Assembly: GCF_039621805.1 (NCBI RefSeq)
Contig: NZ_CP155076.1
Span: forward strand, 1 to 64,000
From: Paraburkholderia sp. PREW-6R
GTDB lineage: Bacteria > Pseudomonadota > Gammaproteobacteria > Burkholderiales > Burkholderiaceae
Length of the DNA: 64,000 bases
Direction: 5' to 3'
Shown in pieces: positions 1 through 8,539 of the stretch (position 1 is its first letter; the number at the start of each line of letters is the position of its first letter). The notes under the pieces were generated by a model, which saw nothing but the letters and a program-made list of their open reading frames with translations, was not told where the DNA came from and did not search any database. The translations under genes and the position numbers were made by a program.

Positions 1-15
1 GTAAAGGCCTACGTT

Positions 16-304
16 CACCCACAAACCCTGACCTTTCGCCCCATAAAACCTGACCGTATCGTCCTACAAGCTTCAGCCATCAAGGCTTCGCCGGCTGTAA
101 ACGGTTTAAAGGTTGTTGTCTTTTAAAGGAAACAACAAACAGGCGTTGTTCTTCCGCATACTTCTCTTTCAAAACCCTACCTTGCTTAAGGACGCGATAG
201 GAGAGGCGGAAGAAGTCAGGGTTTATGGGGAGCAGGGATGCGCGTCATTTCTGTGGCGTTTGAAAGTCATAGTCAAATGAATTGCTTGCCTGACCTTTTC
301 CACA
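16..304. repeat. Iteron-like repeats and DnaA-box-like site upstream of the Rep_3 initiator (left origin)
   Basis: Two direct copies of a motif close to CCCAYAAAMCCTGACC lie at 18-33 and 40-55, exactly 22 bp apart, the usual iteron pitch. A third copy lies in inverse orientation at 215-230 (reverse complement CCCCATAAACCCTGAC). TTTTCCACA at 296-304 differs by one base from the DnaA box TTATCCACA. The array abuts the initiator gene starting at 333, as in iteron plasmids. The window edge probably cuts the array, so more copies may lie to the left. That this is an origin is inference. Confidence 0.6.
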
Positions 305-332
305 TAGAATCTGCGCAGCAACGGAGAACACC

Positions 333-1526
333 TTGGCAAACTTGAAGCCGCTCGCAATTCCACCCAGCGAACTGAAGAAGCATGTCGCTACGGTTCACGT
401 GAGCGGTGAACTTTCATTGCTCGAGCGCAAGATTGTCAATGTACTGTTGCTGAATGCTTACGACGAGCTTCTCACGAAAAAGCGTCATACCTTGCCGGTA
501 GGGATACTATGTACGATGCTGGGCTTCGATAGCAAAAACCACGACGCATTGAAACGCGCCTTGCTAAAAGTCATGTCGACGCCAATCTCGTTCGACCTGC
601 TTCACGAAGGGAGTAAAACAGATTGGGAGGCTTCTCCGCTTATTGCCTACGCGAGCATCAAAGGTGGCACTTGCACTTACGAATATAGCGACTGGCTCGC
701 CGAGAAGTTGGCGAATCCTGACATCTATACTCTGATAAACATCAACGTCCAGCGACAGTTTAGTGGCGGCTACGCGCTCGCGTTGTATGAAAATTGCCTT
801 CGCTTCAAACGAACGGGATCAACCGGGTGGATTGCAGTAGAGACATGGCGACGACTCCTTGGTGCAGACGCGAGCATGTATGACGAGTTTAAGCATTTCT
901 CAAGCGAGGTCATCAAGAAGGCAGTGAGAGAGATAAACCATGTCTCCAACATCATCGTCACTCCAGAGTACAAGAGAGAGGGAAGGAGGGTGGTTCAAAT
1001 CCGGTTTCTTGTTGACGATAACCCGCAGCGGTCAATGCTGGACAATGACGAAGATGAAGACCAGAAAGCTGTTCGAAGCTCGGAGGCCTTCAGGCGCCTC
1101 ACGAAGCTGGGCGTTGGAGATCGACTTGCAATAAGTTGGATTCAACAAGAGCCCGAAAGGGCGCTTCAGACGGCGCTCTACGTCGAGGAGCGTGCCAAGC
1201 GTAAACAGATTCGAGGTAACGCCGGCGGCTACGCAAGGACAGTTTTCGAAAAGGGCTCGAATATTGAGCCTCCGCAAAATCAAATTAAAGCGGTCCCTGC
1301 ACCTCCGCTTGGTTCTGGCGACCAGACATCCGCAGACGAAAGAGCACGACGCACGTCAGAAAAGATCAAAGCGCTGTCTCTGGTTGAAAAGCAGCAGTTC
1401 GCTGCCGAATACATGGCGCAAGGGGGAAAGGGCAATACGTATCAACACGACATCGGCACGTTCAAAAATGCTCTAGAGCGAACCGCTTACACTGCGTGGC
1501 TTCGGGCCAAAATGGCGGCGGATTAG
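333..1526 (+). CDS. Plasmid replication initiator protein, Rep_3 (RepB-like) family
   Basis: A 397-residue protein with the tandem winged-helix organisation of Rep_3 initiators. The first winged helix covers about residues 20-130 (including SGELSLLERKIVNVLLLNAYDE) and the second about 130-235, ending in a basic strand (EGRRVVQIRFLVDD). The C-terminal 150 residues are hydrophilic and variable. The start is TTG at 333 with GGAG at 323-326. Such proteins bind iterons, melt the origin and recruit host DnaA and helicase. Iteron-like repeats lie directly upstream. A second, unrelated initiator is encoded at 46082-47104, so this segment carries two replicons. Family assignment is strong; that it is functional is inferred from the intact frame and adjacent repeats. 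Confidence 0.85.
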   Translation: MANLKPLAIPPSELKKHVATVHVSGELSLLERKIVNVLLLNAYDELLTKKRHTLPVGILCTMLGFDSKNHDALKRALLKVMSTPISFDLLHEGSKTDWEASPLIAYASIKGGTCTYEYSDWLAEKLANPDIYTLININVQRQFSGGYALALYENCLRFKRTGSTGWIAVETWRRLLGADASMYDEFKHFSSEVIKKAVREINHVSNIIVTPEYKREGRRVVQIRFLVDDNPQRSMLDNDEDEDQKAVRSSEAFRRLTKLGVGDRLAISWIQQEPERALQTALYVEERAKRKQIRGNAGGYARTVFEKGSNIEPPQNQIKAVPAPPLGSGDQTSADERARRTSEKIKALSLVEKQQFAAEYMAQGGKGNTYQHDIGTFKNALERTAYTAWLRAKMAAD

Positions 1527-2154
1527 CTCTGCGGCAACTACGTCGCTGCCATGCGAAATCTTGCATTCAGCATTTCACTTATAGACTAAAGCGCAGCCAT
1601 CCCTTCTTTCCTGATGAACGACGCAGCGAGCGAGCCACCTCACTGCAAGCCCGCGAACGTTCGTCGACCCAGTAGCGCGATCAGTCTAACTCTTCGCTTT
1701 GCCGCCCGAAAGTAAAACGTTCACCCGGACAAACGAGTTTTACCTCAGCGGTCAATACCTTTTGGATCGCAATAGCCTGGCGAAGCAGGATTTGAGGAAT
1801 ACCCGAGTGTCTCGCCGCGATTCTCTGGCTGGGATATACCTTGCAAGAAAAAAGCCCCAATTGCGAGCGTCCTTTCGGGCGAATGAGCGAGACACGCCCT
1901 GCGGATTGCGACCAGTAATCGAGAGCCGGTGCGCTGACAGGCCCTACCTTGCGAAAGTGCACCTCAACGTTTTCGCCCGCCGTCTCCCTACGAGGTCCGC
2001 TGATGACCCTGCGTCGACGCCATGGGAATTGACCCCCACGAGTCGGTTTAACAACTGCTGATTGCGTGGACGTTGAGATGCCTACAGAGCGGTTTGCGCT
2101 GCAAGTTGAAGATCTCGTAGCCCGCGTACCTCCCTTAACTTCAAAATCTTCTTA
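1527..2154. other. No supported gene
   Basis: Between the rep stop and the integrase remnant I see only short overlapping frames on both strands, without a convincing ribosome binding site or recognisable domain. Confidence 0.5.
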
Positions 2155-2356
2155 GGCTGGTGTGCGCGACGATAGTTTGCTCAATGTCACGCGCGGCACG
2201 AAAGGCGGCCGGGAACGCGCCGTGCCGATCGGATTCAAGCTCGCCGTGCTCGAGGAAGCCGCCGACGCTTGCGAACCCCAATACCGGCTCAACGATCCTG
2301 GAGCGGCCCCACGTATCTGAGGACACAAGAACTCTCTTAAAATGAGGGATAGTCTT

Positions 2357-2758
2357 GTGCCTATCAATAAGCCTAGTCATTACGTGGAACCCATCGAAAT
2401 TCTGACCGAGCCGGAGCGTCGTCGGCGGCGCACGGCCCAGGAAAAAATCGCCATCGTGCAGGAAACGCTGGCGCCGGGCGCATCGGTATCAGCCGTAGCG
2501 CGGCGGCACGGCGTGAACCCGAACCAGGTCTTCGGCTGGCGCAAGCAATACCAGGAAGGCAGCCTGGCGGCAGTGCAAGCGGGCGAAACCGTTGTGCCTG
2601 CATCGGAGCTGGCCGCCGCCATCAAGGAAATCAAGGAGCTGCAGCGGCTTCTCGGAAAGAAGACGATGGAAGTCGAAATCCTGAAAGAGGCCGTCGAGTG
2701 GGGCCGCTCAAAAAACCTGATTGCGCGCTCGCCCTTGTTGCCGGGGGACGACCATTGA
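2357..2758 (+). CDS. IS2-group transposase OrfA (InsC-like DNA-binding protein)
   Basis: About 133 residues. RRRRTAQEKIAIVQETL opens a helix-turn-helix domain (HGVNPNQVFGWRKQYQEGSL), followed by a leucine-rich coil (IKEIKELQRLLGKKTMEVEILKEAVE) that mediates multimerisation. The wording is very close to IS2 InsC. I chose GTG at 2357 because the second IS copy also begins with GTG at the same place after a GAGGGA-like ribosome site; an ATG at 2342 is the alternative. The A-rich run near 2710 (codons TCA AAA AAC) probably allows -1 slippage to make an OrfAB transposase. Confidence 0.88.
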   Translation: MPINKPSHYVEPIEILTEPERRRRRTAQEKIAIVQETLAPGASVSAVARRHGVNPNQVFGWRKQYQEGSLAAVQAGETVVPASELAAAIKEIKELQRLLGKKTMEVEILKEAVEWGRSKNLIARSPLLPGDDH

Positions 2759-3591
2759 AAACGGTCTGCGAAGTTCTCGGCGTGGCGCGCTCTGGTATGG
2801 CGGTGAAACAGTCTCGCTCGTCCGATTGGCAAGATGGTCGCCGTGCCAAGCGGGCCGACGACACGGAACTGGTCGAGGAAATTCGGGCTCATGTGGGGCA
2901 CTTGCCGACCTATGGCTATCGGCGTATTTGGGCGCTCCTGCGACGCAGTCGCGAGTTGGTCGGTGCGCCGTGCATCAACCACAAGCGTGTCTACCGCGTG
3001 ATGCGCGAGCATCAGTTGCTGCTGCGCCGTCCCGGCGCGCGTCGAGATAAGCGGCGGCACGACGGCCGTGTGGCCGTTGACCAGAGCAATACTCGTTGGT
3101 GCTCCGATGGCTTCGAGTTCCGGTGCGATGACGGCACGCCATTGCGCGTGACATTCGCGCTGGACTGCTGCGACCGGGAAGCGATTAGCTGGGCAGCGAC
3201 GACCGGCGGGCATAGCGGCGACGTGGTGCGCGACGTGATGCTGACTGCCGTCGAACAGCGCTTCGGCACCACACAAACGGCGCGCTCCATTGAATGGCTG
3301 ACGGACAACGGCTCGGCTTATATCGACCATCGCACACGCCGCTTTGCACGCGAGCTGGGCCTGGAACCGCTGACCACGCCTGTGCGTTCGCCGCAGAGCA
3401 ACGGCATGGCCGAGTCGTTCGTGAAGACCATGAAGCACAATTACGTCGCCTATATGGACAAGCCCGACGCGCCAACGGCGCTCTCGCGTCTGGCTATTGC
3501 GTTTGAACATTACAACGAGCGTCACCCGCACAAAGCCCTGAAATACCGCTCGCCTCGCGAGTTCAGGCGCGCTGCGGCGTCATCAACCTAA
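2698..3591 (+). CDS. IS2-group transposase OrfB (DDE catalytic subunit)
   Basis: 297 residues counted from a GTG in the overlap; in vivo it is most likely made as an OrfAB fusion by -1 frameshifting. It has the HTH_21-like segment (LPTYGYRRIWALLRR) and the rve integrase core with the three acidic residues visible: Asp in WCSDGFEF, Asp in WLTDNGSAY and Glu in SNGMAESFVKTMK. The C-terminus HYNERHPHKALKYRSPREF is typical. The frame is intact, so this copy could be active. Confidence 0.9.
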   Translation: MGPLKKPDCALALVAGGRPLKTVCEVLGVARSGMAVKQSRSSDWQDGRRAKRADDTELVEEIRAHVGHLPTYGYRRIWALLRRSRELVGAPCINHKRVYRVMREHQLLLRRPGARRDKRRHDGRVAVDQSNTRWCSDGFEFRCDDGTPLRVTFALDCCDREAISWAATTGGHSGDVVRDVMLTAVEQRFGTTQTARSIEWLTDNGSAYIDHRTRRFARELGLEPLTTPVRSPQSNGMAESFVKTMKHNYVAYMDKPDAPTALSRLAIAFEHYNERHPHKALKYRSPREFRRAAASST

Positions 3592-3628
3592 CGGTGTTCG
3601 CGTGTCCTGAGTTACAGGGGCAACTCCA

Positions 3629-3793
3629 GATCCCGCATGGATACACGAAGGCAGTGGCGTGAACACTACTATCACTTGCTGAAGAAACACGGCGTCACGC
3701 TGGCAAGTATAGGCGTCACGAGCCACGGTCTGCGTCATCAGTACCTGCAGCAAATGTATGAGCGGATCACCGGCGTTCGGGCTCCGATCAAGC
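3629..3793 (+). pseudogene. Middle fragment of the disrupted integrase
   Basis: The piece of the integrase pseudogene between the IS2-like and IS66 elements. It encodes a segment equivalent to PHGYTKQQWREHYYHVLKKHG and the catalytic HxLRH box of the intact copy at 15.9 kb. It begins with the right GATCC duplication and ends with the left GATCAAGC duplication. Confidence 0.88.
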
Positions 3794-3839
3794 GTAAGCG
3801 AGTCCACCGTACCGTCTGTTCATAACGATGCGGCTTCGG

Positions 3840-3877
3840 CATTCTGATTCCCACTAGATCTGGTGGGAATCAGAATG
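3840..3877. promoter_or_regulatory. Perfect 15-bp inverted repeat over the IS66 tnpA start codon
   Basis: CATTCTGATTCCCAC at 3840-3854 and its exact reverse complement at 3863-3877 flank an 8-nt loop. The right arm ends with the ATG (3875-3877) of the tnpA frame, so a transcript entering from outside the element would hide the start codon. This is a common way for IS elements to limit impinging transcription; the role here is inference. Confidence 0.55.
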
Positions 3878-4228
3878 ATGGAAGTGAGCGCACCGGGCCG
3901 GCGACGCGGCTCGAGGAACTAAACACAAGAATTCCGGGAGATGGTGGTTGCGCAAGCTAACGACCCGGCGCGTTCGATCGCCGACGTTGCGCAGGAACAC
4001 GGTCTGAACGCGAACATGGTCGCAAAGTGGCGACGCGAACGTTCGCCTGCGCAATCGACGGCTCTATTGCCGGCGCCAGTGTCCTTTCTCCCCGTGCAGA
4101 TCGCGCCGTCGTCGAAGCAGCAGCCGGCCATCACGGTGGAGCGCGGAGCGGTTCGGGTTCGCTTTGAAGGCACCCCGGATCTCGACGTACTGCGCGTCGT
4201 GTTGGCTAGCCTGCGTGATGCTCAATGA
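3875..4228 (+). pseudogene. tnpA: IS66 TnpA with premature ochre stop
   Basis: From ATG 3875 or 3878 the reading gives the usual IS66 Orf1 start (MEVSAPGRRRGSRN), then TAA at 3920-3922 where a tyrosine is normal (RNYT/HEFREMV). It then continues in frame through the helix-turn-helix region (RSIADVAQEHGLNANMVAKWRRE) to the stop overlapping tnpB. An internal restart at ATG 3941 would give a 95-residue product that keeps the helix-turn-helix. This small protein is needed by many IS66 elements. Confidence 0.7.
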
Positions 4229-4575
4229 TGCTGGGACTACCATCTGGCACACGCGTGTGGCTCGCCGCCGGTGTCACCGACATGCGCGCCGGCTTCAACA
4301 GTCTCGCCGCGAAGGTACAGAGCGTTCTCGAGCGTGATCCGTTCAGTGGCCACGTGTTTGTGTTCCGGGGCAAACGCGGCGATCTGCTCAAGGTGTTGTG
4401 GTGGAGCGGCGATGTATTGTGCCTGCTCATGAAGCGCCTCGAGAAGGGACGTTTCGTGTGGCCTCAAGCCACGAGCGGAACGGTCTGCCGGAGTCCCGCG
4501 CAGCTTTCGATGCTGCTCGAAGGCATCGACTGGCGCCAGCCCACGCGCACGGCGCAACCCACTTCTGCGTTGTAA
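4225..4575 (+). CDS. tnpB: IS66 accessory protein TnpB (Orf2)
   Basis: 116 residues of the IS66 Orf2-like family. It has the hallmark segments GLPSGTRVWLAAGVTDMRAGFNSLA, FVFRGKRGDLLKVLWWSGDVLCLL and KRLEKGRFVWP. It overlaps the end of tnpA (ATGATG at 4225), implying coupled translation. It is required with TnpC for transposition in related elements; its biochemical role is not settled. Confidence 0.92.
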   Translation: MMLGLPSGTRVWLAAGVTDMRAGFNSLAAKVQSVLERDPFSGHVFVFRGKRGDLLKVLWWSGDVLCLLMKRLEKGRFVWPQATSGTVCRSPAQLSMLLEGIDWRQPTRTAQPTSAL

Positions 4576-4605
4576 ACGTCGGCGCCGACACGTAAACTGT
4601 CGGTC

Positions 4606-6177
4606 ATGACTTCGGCCGACACCCTTCCCGACGACATCGATGCCTTGAAAGCGCTGCTGCGCGAGCGCGACGCCAGGATTGAACGCCTGCAGGATGTCGT
4701 CGACTCGCAGGAGGCGGTCATCGCCACGGGCAAGGCTGAGATCGAGCACCTGAAGCTGCTGATCGCGAAGCTGCGCCGCATGCAGTTCGGGCGCAAGTCC
4801 GAGAGACTGGACCGGCAGATCGAGCAACTCGAACTGCGACTCGAAGAGCTCGAAGCCGACGAAGGCGCGACGCCAGTTGAAATTCCGAAGGCAACGCTCA
4901 CGGTACCGGAACAGGCACCGCGCAGGCCATTGCCCGAACATCTGCCGCGCGACGTTCAAACGTATTTGCCCGAGTCGGGCGAGAAGTGCCCGGAGTGCGG
5001 CAGCAAGATGAAGCTCCTGGGCGAAGACGTTGCTGAACAACTCGAGTACGTTCCGGCAAGCTTCCGCGTGATCCGGCATGTGCGACCGAAGTTCGCCTGC
5101 TCGTGTTGTGACCACATCGCACAGGCAGCAGCACCGAGTCGACCGATCGAGCGTGGCCTGGCCGGCCCCGGACTACTGGCTCACGTGTTGGTCTCGAAGT
5201 TCGCCGATCACTTACCGCTCTACCGGCAGTCGGTCATGTACGCACGCGAAGGCGTGGAGCTTGATCGCTCGCTACTTGCGAAGTGGGTCGGTCACGCCGC
5301 GACGCTCCTGCAACCTCTCGTCGAGGCGTTGCGTCGTCACGTGATGGCGGCAACGAAACTCCACGCCGATGACACGCCGGTACCGGTGCTCGCGCCGGGC
5401 AACAGCAAGACGAAGACCGGTCGCTTGTGGGTGTATGTGCGCGATGATCGCACCTCGGCCGATATGACGCCGCCGGCGGTATGGTTCACTTACACGCCAG
5501 ATCGCAAGGGCATCCATCCGCAACAGCACCTCGAGTCGTTCAGCGGCACATTGCAGGCTGACGCGTACGGCGGCTACCGGGCCATCTACGAAACCGGGCG
5601 TGTGACTGAAGCAGCCTGTTGGGCGCACGCGCGACGCCAGTTCTACGAGTTGCACGCGGCACGTCCGAATGCGCTGAACACCGAAGCGCTCGAGCGTATC
5701 GGTGTGTTGTACAAGATCGAGGAAACGATCCGGGGCAAACCACCCGATGAGCGCCGGGCATATCGACAGGCGCATGCGCGGCCGCTACTCGAGCACTTCC
5801 ATGCGTGGCTCACAACAACGCTGGAAACGCTCTCGCGCAAATCCGACACGAGTCGGGCGATCCTCTACGCCCTGAACCGGTGGGAGGCATTCACGCGTTA
5901 TTGCGATGACGGCCGGCTCGAAATCGACAACCTGCCAGTCGAGCGCGCGTTGCGCGGGGTGGCCATCGGCCGACGTAACTATCTGTTCGCCGGCGCTGAC
6001 TCGGGTGGCGAACGCGCTGCCGTGATCTACAGCCTCATCGGCACGGCGAAACTCAACGATGTCGATCCCGAGGCGTATCTGCGCTTCGTGCTCGCACGCA
6101 TCGCCGACCACGCGATCAACCGCGTTGACGAACTCATGCCGTGGGTCGTTGCGGACCAGCTTCGCGCAAACGCCTGA
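4606..6177 (+). CDS. tnpC: IS66-family transposase TnpC
   Basis: 523 residues. The N-terminal coiled coil is followed by a zinc-binding segment (CPECGSKMKLLG ... FACSCC). The DDE catalytic domain shows Asp in LHADDTPVPVL, Asp in LQADAYGGYRA and the WAHARRQFYELH box, and the C-terminal IS66_C segment includes NLPVERALRGVAIGRRNYLFAGAD. The frame is complete, but with tnpA interrupted the element may depend on a helper. Confidence 0.93.
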   Translation: MTSADTLPDDIDALKALLRERDARIERLQDVVDSQEAVIATGKAEIEHLKLLIAKLRRMQFGRKSERLDRQIEQLELRLEELEADEGATPVEIPKATLTVPEQAPRRPLPEHLPRDVQTYLPESGEKCPECGSKMKLLGEDVAEQLEYVPASFRVIRHVRPKFACSCCDHIAQAAAPSRPIERGLAGPGLLAHVLVSKFADHLPLYRQSVMYAREGVELDRSLLAKWVGHAATLLQPLVEALRRHVMAATKLHADDTPVPVLAPGNSKTKTGRLWVYVRDDRTSADMTPPAVWFTYTPDRKGIHPQQHLESFSGTLQADAYGGYRAIYETGRVTEAACWAHARRQFYELHAARPNALNTEALERIGVLYKIEETIRGKPPDERRAYRQAHARPLLEHFHAWLTTTLETLSRKSDTSRAILYALNRWEAFTRYCDDGRLEIDNLPVERALRGVAIGRRNYLFAGADSGGERAAVIYSLIGTAKLNDVDPEAYLRFVLARIADHAINRVDELMPWVVADQLRANA

Positions 6178-6220
6178 AGATCCCGCGCGCCTGTCAAGAC
6201 GGCGCTCGTGCAGCGCTTAC

Positions 6221-6482
6221 GATCAAGCAAACCACGGAGCGGGTAGATCGTGAGGCACACAAAGCTGCGATGCAGCGCATTGTTCAGGCAGTTGGACACA
6301 GCAGAGCGACCAAGGCGAACGCCTATCTGTCAACGCATGCAGCGATGAATGCTCGAAAGAAACGCTCCATTACGCGGGCGGAAGCGATGGAAGCAGTGGC
6401 CAGCGCTGGCGGAGTAAAGTCTCACGCGGCCGTTGCGCTGGGCATGTCGCGTCAGGCCTTGTACAGGCTTTTAAGCTCGTGA
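6221..6482 (+). pseudogene. C-terminal fragment of the disrupted integrase
   Basis: The last part of the integrase pseudogene. It encodes ERVDREAHKAAMQRIVQAVGHSRATKANAYLSTHAAM, with the catalytic His and Tyr, and the terminal segment KSHAAVALGMSRQALYRLLSS. It stops at 6480-6482. The same 3' end is echoed at 17053-17090. Confidence 0.88.
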
Positions 6483-6548
6483 CTGCGTGGCGCCGGCCGC
6501 GCACGGACAGTCTGCTCCCAACAGTGCGCGTGACAACGACGGGCCCTT

Positions 6549-6663
6549 TTTATACACGAAATGGTGCGATTTTAGGGCTTGTCTATAATCGCACCACATT
6601 ACATCGCAATAAAATCAAGGATTTAGGATCCAAGATTTTATAACGCTGTTATACGTGTATAAA
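6549..6663. repeat. Nested inverted-repeat module downstream of integrase 3' end (copy a)
   Basis: Outer arms TTTATACACG at 6549-6558 and CGTGTATAAA at 6654-6663 are exact complements. Inside, TGGTGCGATT at 6562-6571 and AATCGCACCA at 6587-6596 form a perfect 10-bp inverted repeat around a 15-nt spacer that contains TATAAT (6584-6589). The same architecture with different arm sequence follows the intact integrase (16333-16442), and a diverged copy lies at 17156-17269. It may be a recombinase site or a regulatory hairpin. Confidence 0.6.
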
Positions 6664-6690
6664 CGAATTTCTTTGCGGCGACCGCTTTTG

Positions 6691-6828
6691 TCAAAGAAGC
6701 CACGCTAGCGCCGGGCTTGTGAGAGCGTGGTACGTGACGATGATGGCGAGCGCCGATAGTGTTAGCAGCTGCGGCCACAACTTCTCGCGATGGCGGTACG
6801 CGGCGCGAATGTAATCGACGGGGGACAT
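6691..6828 (-). CDS. 45-residue single-pass membrane protein (copy A)
   Basis: MSPVDYIRAAYRHREKLWPQ leads into a hydrophobic helix (LLTLSALAIIVTYHALTSPALAWLL) at the C-terminus. ATG at 6828 has GGAGAAAC just upstream. Identical or similar genes occur at 17297-17434 and 16469-16609, each next to a broken larger gene, so this small frame is conserved where its neighbour is not. I do not recognise a family. The protein is probably inserted in the inner membrane with the basic N-terminus in the cytoplasm. Confidence 0.65.
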   Translation of the reverse strand: MSPVDYIRAAYRHREKLWPQLLTLSALAIIVTYHALTSPALAWLL

Positions 6829-6910
6829 AGTTTCTCCGGGGATGGTGCGCTCACCGGGATGGTGAGAGCAGGTGAGTCCAGTATGACTGGACCGCCGCGA
6901 AGCCAAGTCA

Positions 6911-7099
6911 TCAGCGGTTGCGATCAGCTAGATTGTCCACGGCTGCCGATACCCGGTTTTCAAACGAGCATTGCTCGTCACCCCCTGTCGCCGGGATACG
7001 TGGGAACCGCACTGACGCCACGCCGTCGATGTAAACGAATCTCGCCATTTGCTGCAACTTGCGGTAGCGCGCTGCGTCGTCAAGCAGCTCATCGGTCAT
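6911..7099 (-). pseudogene. 3' remnant of an unrecognised plasmid gene (copy A)
   Basis: About 60 residues (LLDDAARYRKLQQMARFVYIDGVASVRFPRIPATGGDEQC...) equal the C-terminal part of the genes at 17517-17885 and 16689-17055. Upstream similarity is lost at about 7095, so the 5' half is deleted. The function is unknown. It lies 82 bp upstream, on the same strand, of the small membrane-protein gene. Confidence 0.6.
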
Positions 7100-7197
7100 G
7101 GTGCTGCCTGAAGGTTGGTGTATTTGATCTGGATTGTAATGTTCACTGACCTGCGCGACTGCCCAAAACGGCAGGAAAAAACACCGATTGCGTCAAT

Positions 7198-7588
7198 CTA
7201 CGCGCGCAGGGCGTCGGCGGCACGGTTGTAGGCCTCGTGAGAGAGAAGCTGGAGCGGGCGCAACGACGCGCAGTCGAACATCAGCCGATAGGCGTATCCG
7301 ACCGGGACGGACAGGATCTGTCCTTTCGAGGACCGGATCGGTTTTCCCTTCAGCGCGCAGGGGTGCGTGCCGTCTCTTACCTTTGCGAGCCAGTCTGGCC
7401 TCGTTTTGGACGGCCGGCAGGTGGGCGACGTACGAGAGGTCGATCGGATCAGCCGCAGCGGTTTCTGCTCTGGCAAGACGCCTATGCTGTCGAGCGATCG
7501 TTTCGGCTTCCCGGGTTCTGGTGATGGTGGCGCAGGTATGGCGGAACTTGCCCTTGCCATAGTGCCCGCATGCGAAGGTTCGTTTCAT
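7198..7588 (-). pseudogene. Frameshifted zinc-ribbon-like small protein gene
   Basis: ATG at 7588 follows AGAGGA, a good ribosome site. The reading starts MKRTFACGHYGKGKFRHTCATI, a Cys/His pattern suggesting a zinc knuckle. Near 7390-7410 the reading must change frame to continue into RPDWLAKVRDGTHPCALKG...LSHEAYNRAADALRA, which looks like coherent protein ending at 7198. A one-base indel is the simplest explanation. The family resembles short plasmid-borne zinc-binding hypotheticals, but I cannot name it with certainty. Confidence 0.5.
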
Positions 7589-7702
7589 GGCGATGTCCTC
7601 TAATAGTGATGACCAATTCCACCATGAAGTCGACCCCAGTCAAGCTCCGGTTCTGAACCGCCCCGGATTTGAACTGACCCCCGAGAGTTGGACGTTGAAG
7701 CG

Positions 7703-8539
7703 TTAATTTTTTCCCGCTCGCATTCGATATTCCACGGGACTCAGTCCACCAAGTTTCGATTTGATGCGATGCCGGTTGTAGTAGTCGATGTAGCCCTTCA
7801 GGCCTACCCTCAGTGCGTCGACGTCTTCGAAGTCCGTGAGATGGAAGTACTCGGCCTTCAGAGTGCCAAAGAAGCTCTCCATGGCCGCGTTATCGAAGCA
7901 ATTTCCTTTTCTCGACATACTCTGCTTCATTCCGTAGCGCGCCAGTGCCACTCGGTACGGTTGCATGCGATAGTGCCAACCCTGGTCTGAATGAAGCATC
8001 GGTGTAGCCGCATTCCCGCATTTCTTGACAGCTTTCCTGAGCATGCCCATGACCATTGGGAAGTCGGGGCGATGGCTCGACTCGTAGGCAACAATTTCCC
8101 CATTGTAGAGGTCCATGACCGGAGAAAGGTACAGCTTTTTCCCCGCGACCCGGAACTCGGTCACATCGGTGACCCACTTTTCGTTTGGGCTCGATGCGGT
8201 GAATTCACGATTGAGCAGGTTCGGAGCGGCCTCGCCGACCTCGCCCTGGTATGACCGGAACTTCTTCCGGCGCACCCTCGACCTGATTCCCAATTCGTTC
8301 ATGAGGCGTTGCACCTTCTTGTGATTGACTAGCTCGCCATCACTGCGGATAGTTAAGGTGATGCGACGATAGCCATACAAGCCGCGATGTGCAGCATAGA
8401 CAGCCTGAATCTTCGCCTTGAGTCCACGATGCCGGTCTGGAGCGGCCAACGTCTTGGCCCGATAGTAGTACGTACTGCGTGGCAACCCCGCAGCCTGGAG
8501 AAGGTCGGACAAGGGGAATTCCTGCCTCAGTTCAAGCAC
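7703..8539 (-). CDS. IS150-group transposase OrfB
   Basis: 278 residues. HTH_21-like start (HRGLYGYRRITLTIR), then the rve core with Asp in WVTDVTEFRV, Asp in MLHSDQGWHYR and Glu in DNAAMESFFGTLKAEYF. The frame is complete. Its GTG start overlaps the orfA stop (TAGTG), and in related elements a frameshift makes the OrfAB fusion. Confidence 0.92.
   Translation of the reverse strand: MLELRQEFPLSDLLQAAGLPRSTYYYRAKTLAAPDRHRGLKAKIQAVYAAHRGLYGYRRITLTIRSDGELVNHKKVQRLMNELGIRSRVRRKKFRSYQGEVGEAAPNLLNREFTASSPNEKWVTDVTEFRVAGKKLYLSPVMDLYNGEIVAYESSHRPDFPMVMGMLRKAVKKCGNAATPMLHSDQGWHYRMQPYRVALARYGMKQSMSRKGNCFDNAAMESFFGTLKAEYFHLTDFEDVDALRVGLKGYIDYYNRHRIKSKLGGLSPVEYRMRAGKN

Larger units (their letters stand above)
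2299..3628 (+). mobile_element. IS3-family insertion sequence, IS2 group (copy 1, complete)
   Basis: 1330 bp, close to the 1331 bp of IS2. The ends are imperfect inverted repeats beginning TGGAG: the left end at 2299 and the right end (ctcca) at 3628. A 5-bp target duplication GATCC lies at 2294-2298 and 3629-3633. It carries orfA and orfB with a -1 slippery run of six A's at the junction. A second copy lies at 49397-52140. Confidence 0.93.
3794..6220 (+). mobile_element. IS66-family insertion sequence (tnpA nonsense; tnpB, tnpC intact)
   Basis: 2427 bp bounded by GTAAGCG at 3794 and CGCTTAC at 6214-6220, the usual IS66 termini. An 8-bp target duplication GATCAAGC is present at 3786-3793 and 6221-6228, the length characteristic of the family. 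The gene order tnpA-tnpB-tnpC is standard. Confidence 0.94.
2155..6482 (+). pseudogene. Tyrosine-integrase pseudogene split by two insertion sequences
   Basis: Three fragments in one order match the intact integrase at 15127-16251. Fragment 1 (2155-2298) encodes VRDDSLLNVTRGTKGG and the start of the catalytic domain. Fragment 2 (3629-3793) encodes the region with SHGLRHQYLQQMYE. Fragment 3 (6221-6482) encodes the C-terminus with GHSRATKANAYLS and the terminal helix-turn-helix-like segment. Fragments 1 and 2 are separated by an IS2-like element flanked by GATCC duplications, and fragments 2 and 3 by an IS66 element flanked by GATCAAGC duplications. Removing both elements and one copy of each duplication restores a continuous reading. 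The N-terminal half is missing upstream of about 2155, so the gene was also truncated by another event. It cannot make an active recombinase. Confidence 0.9.
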
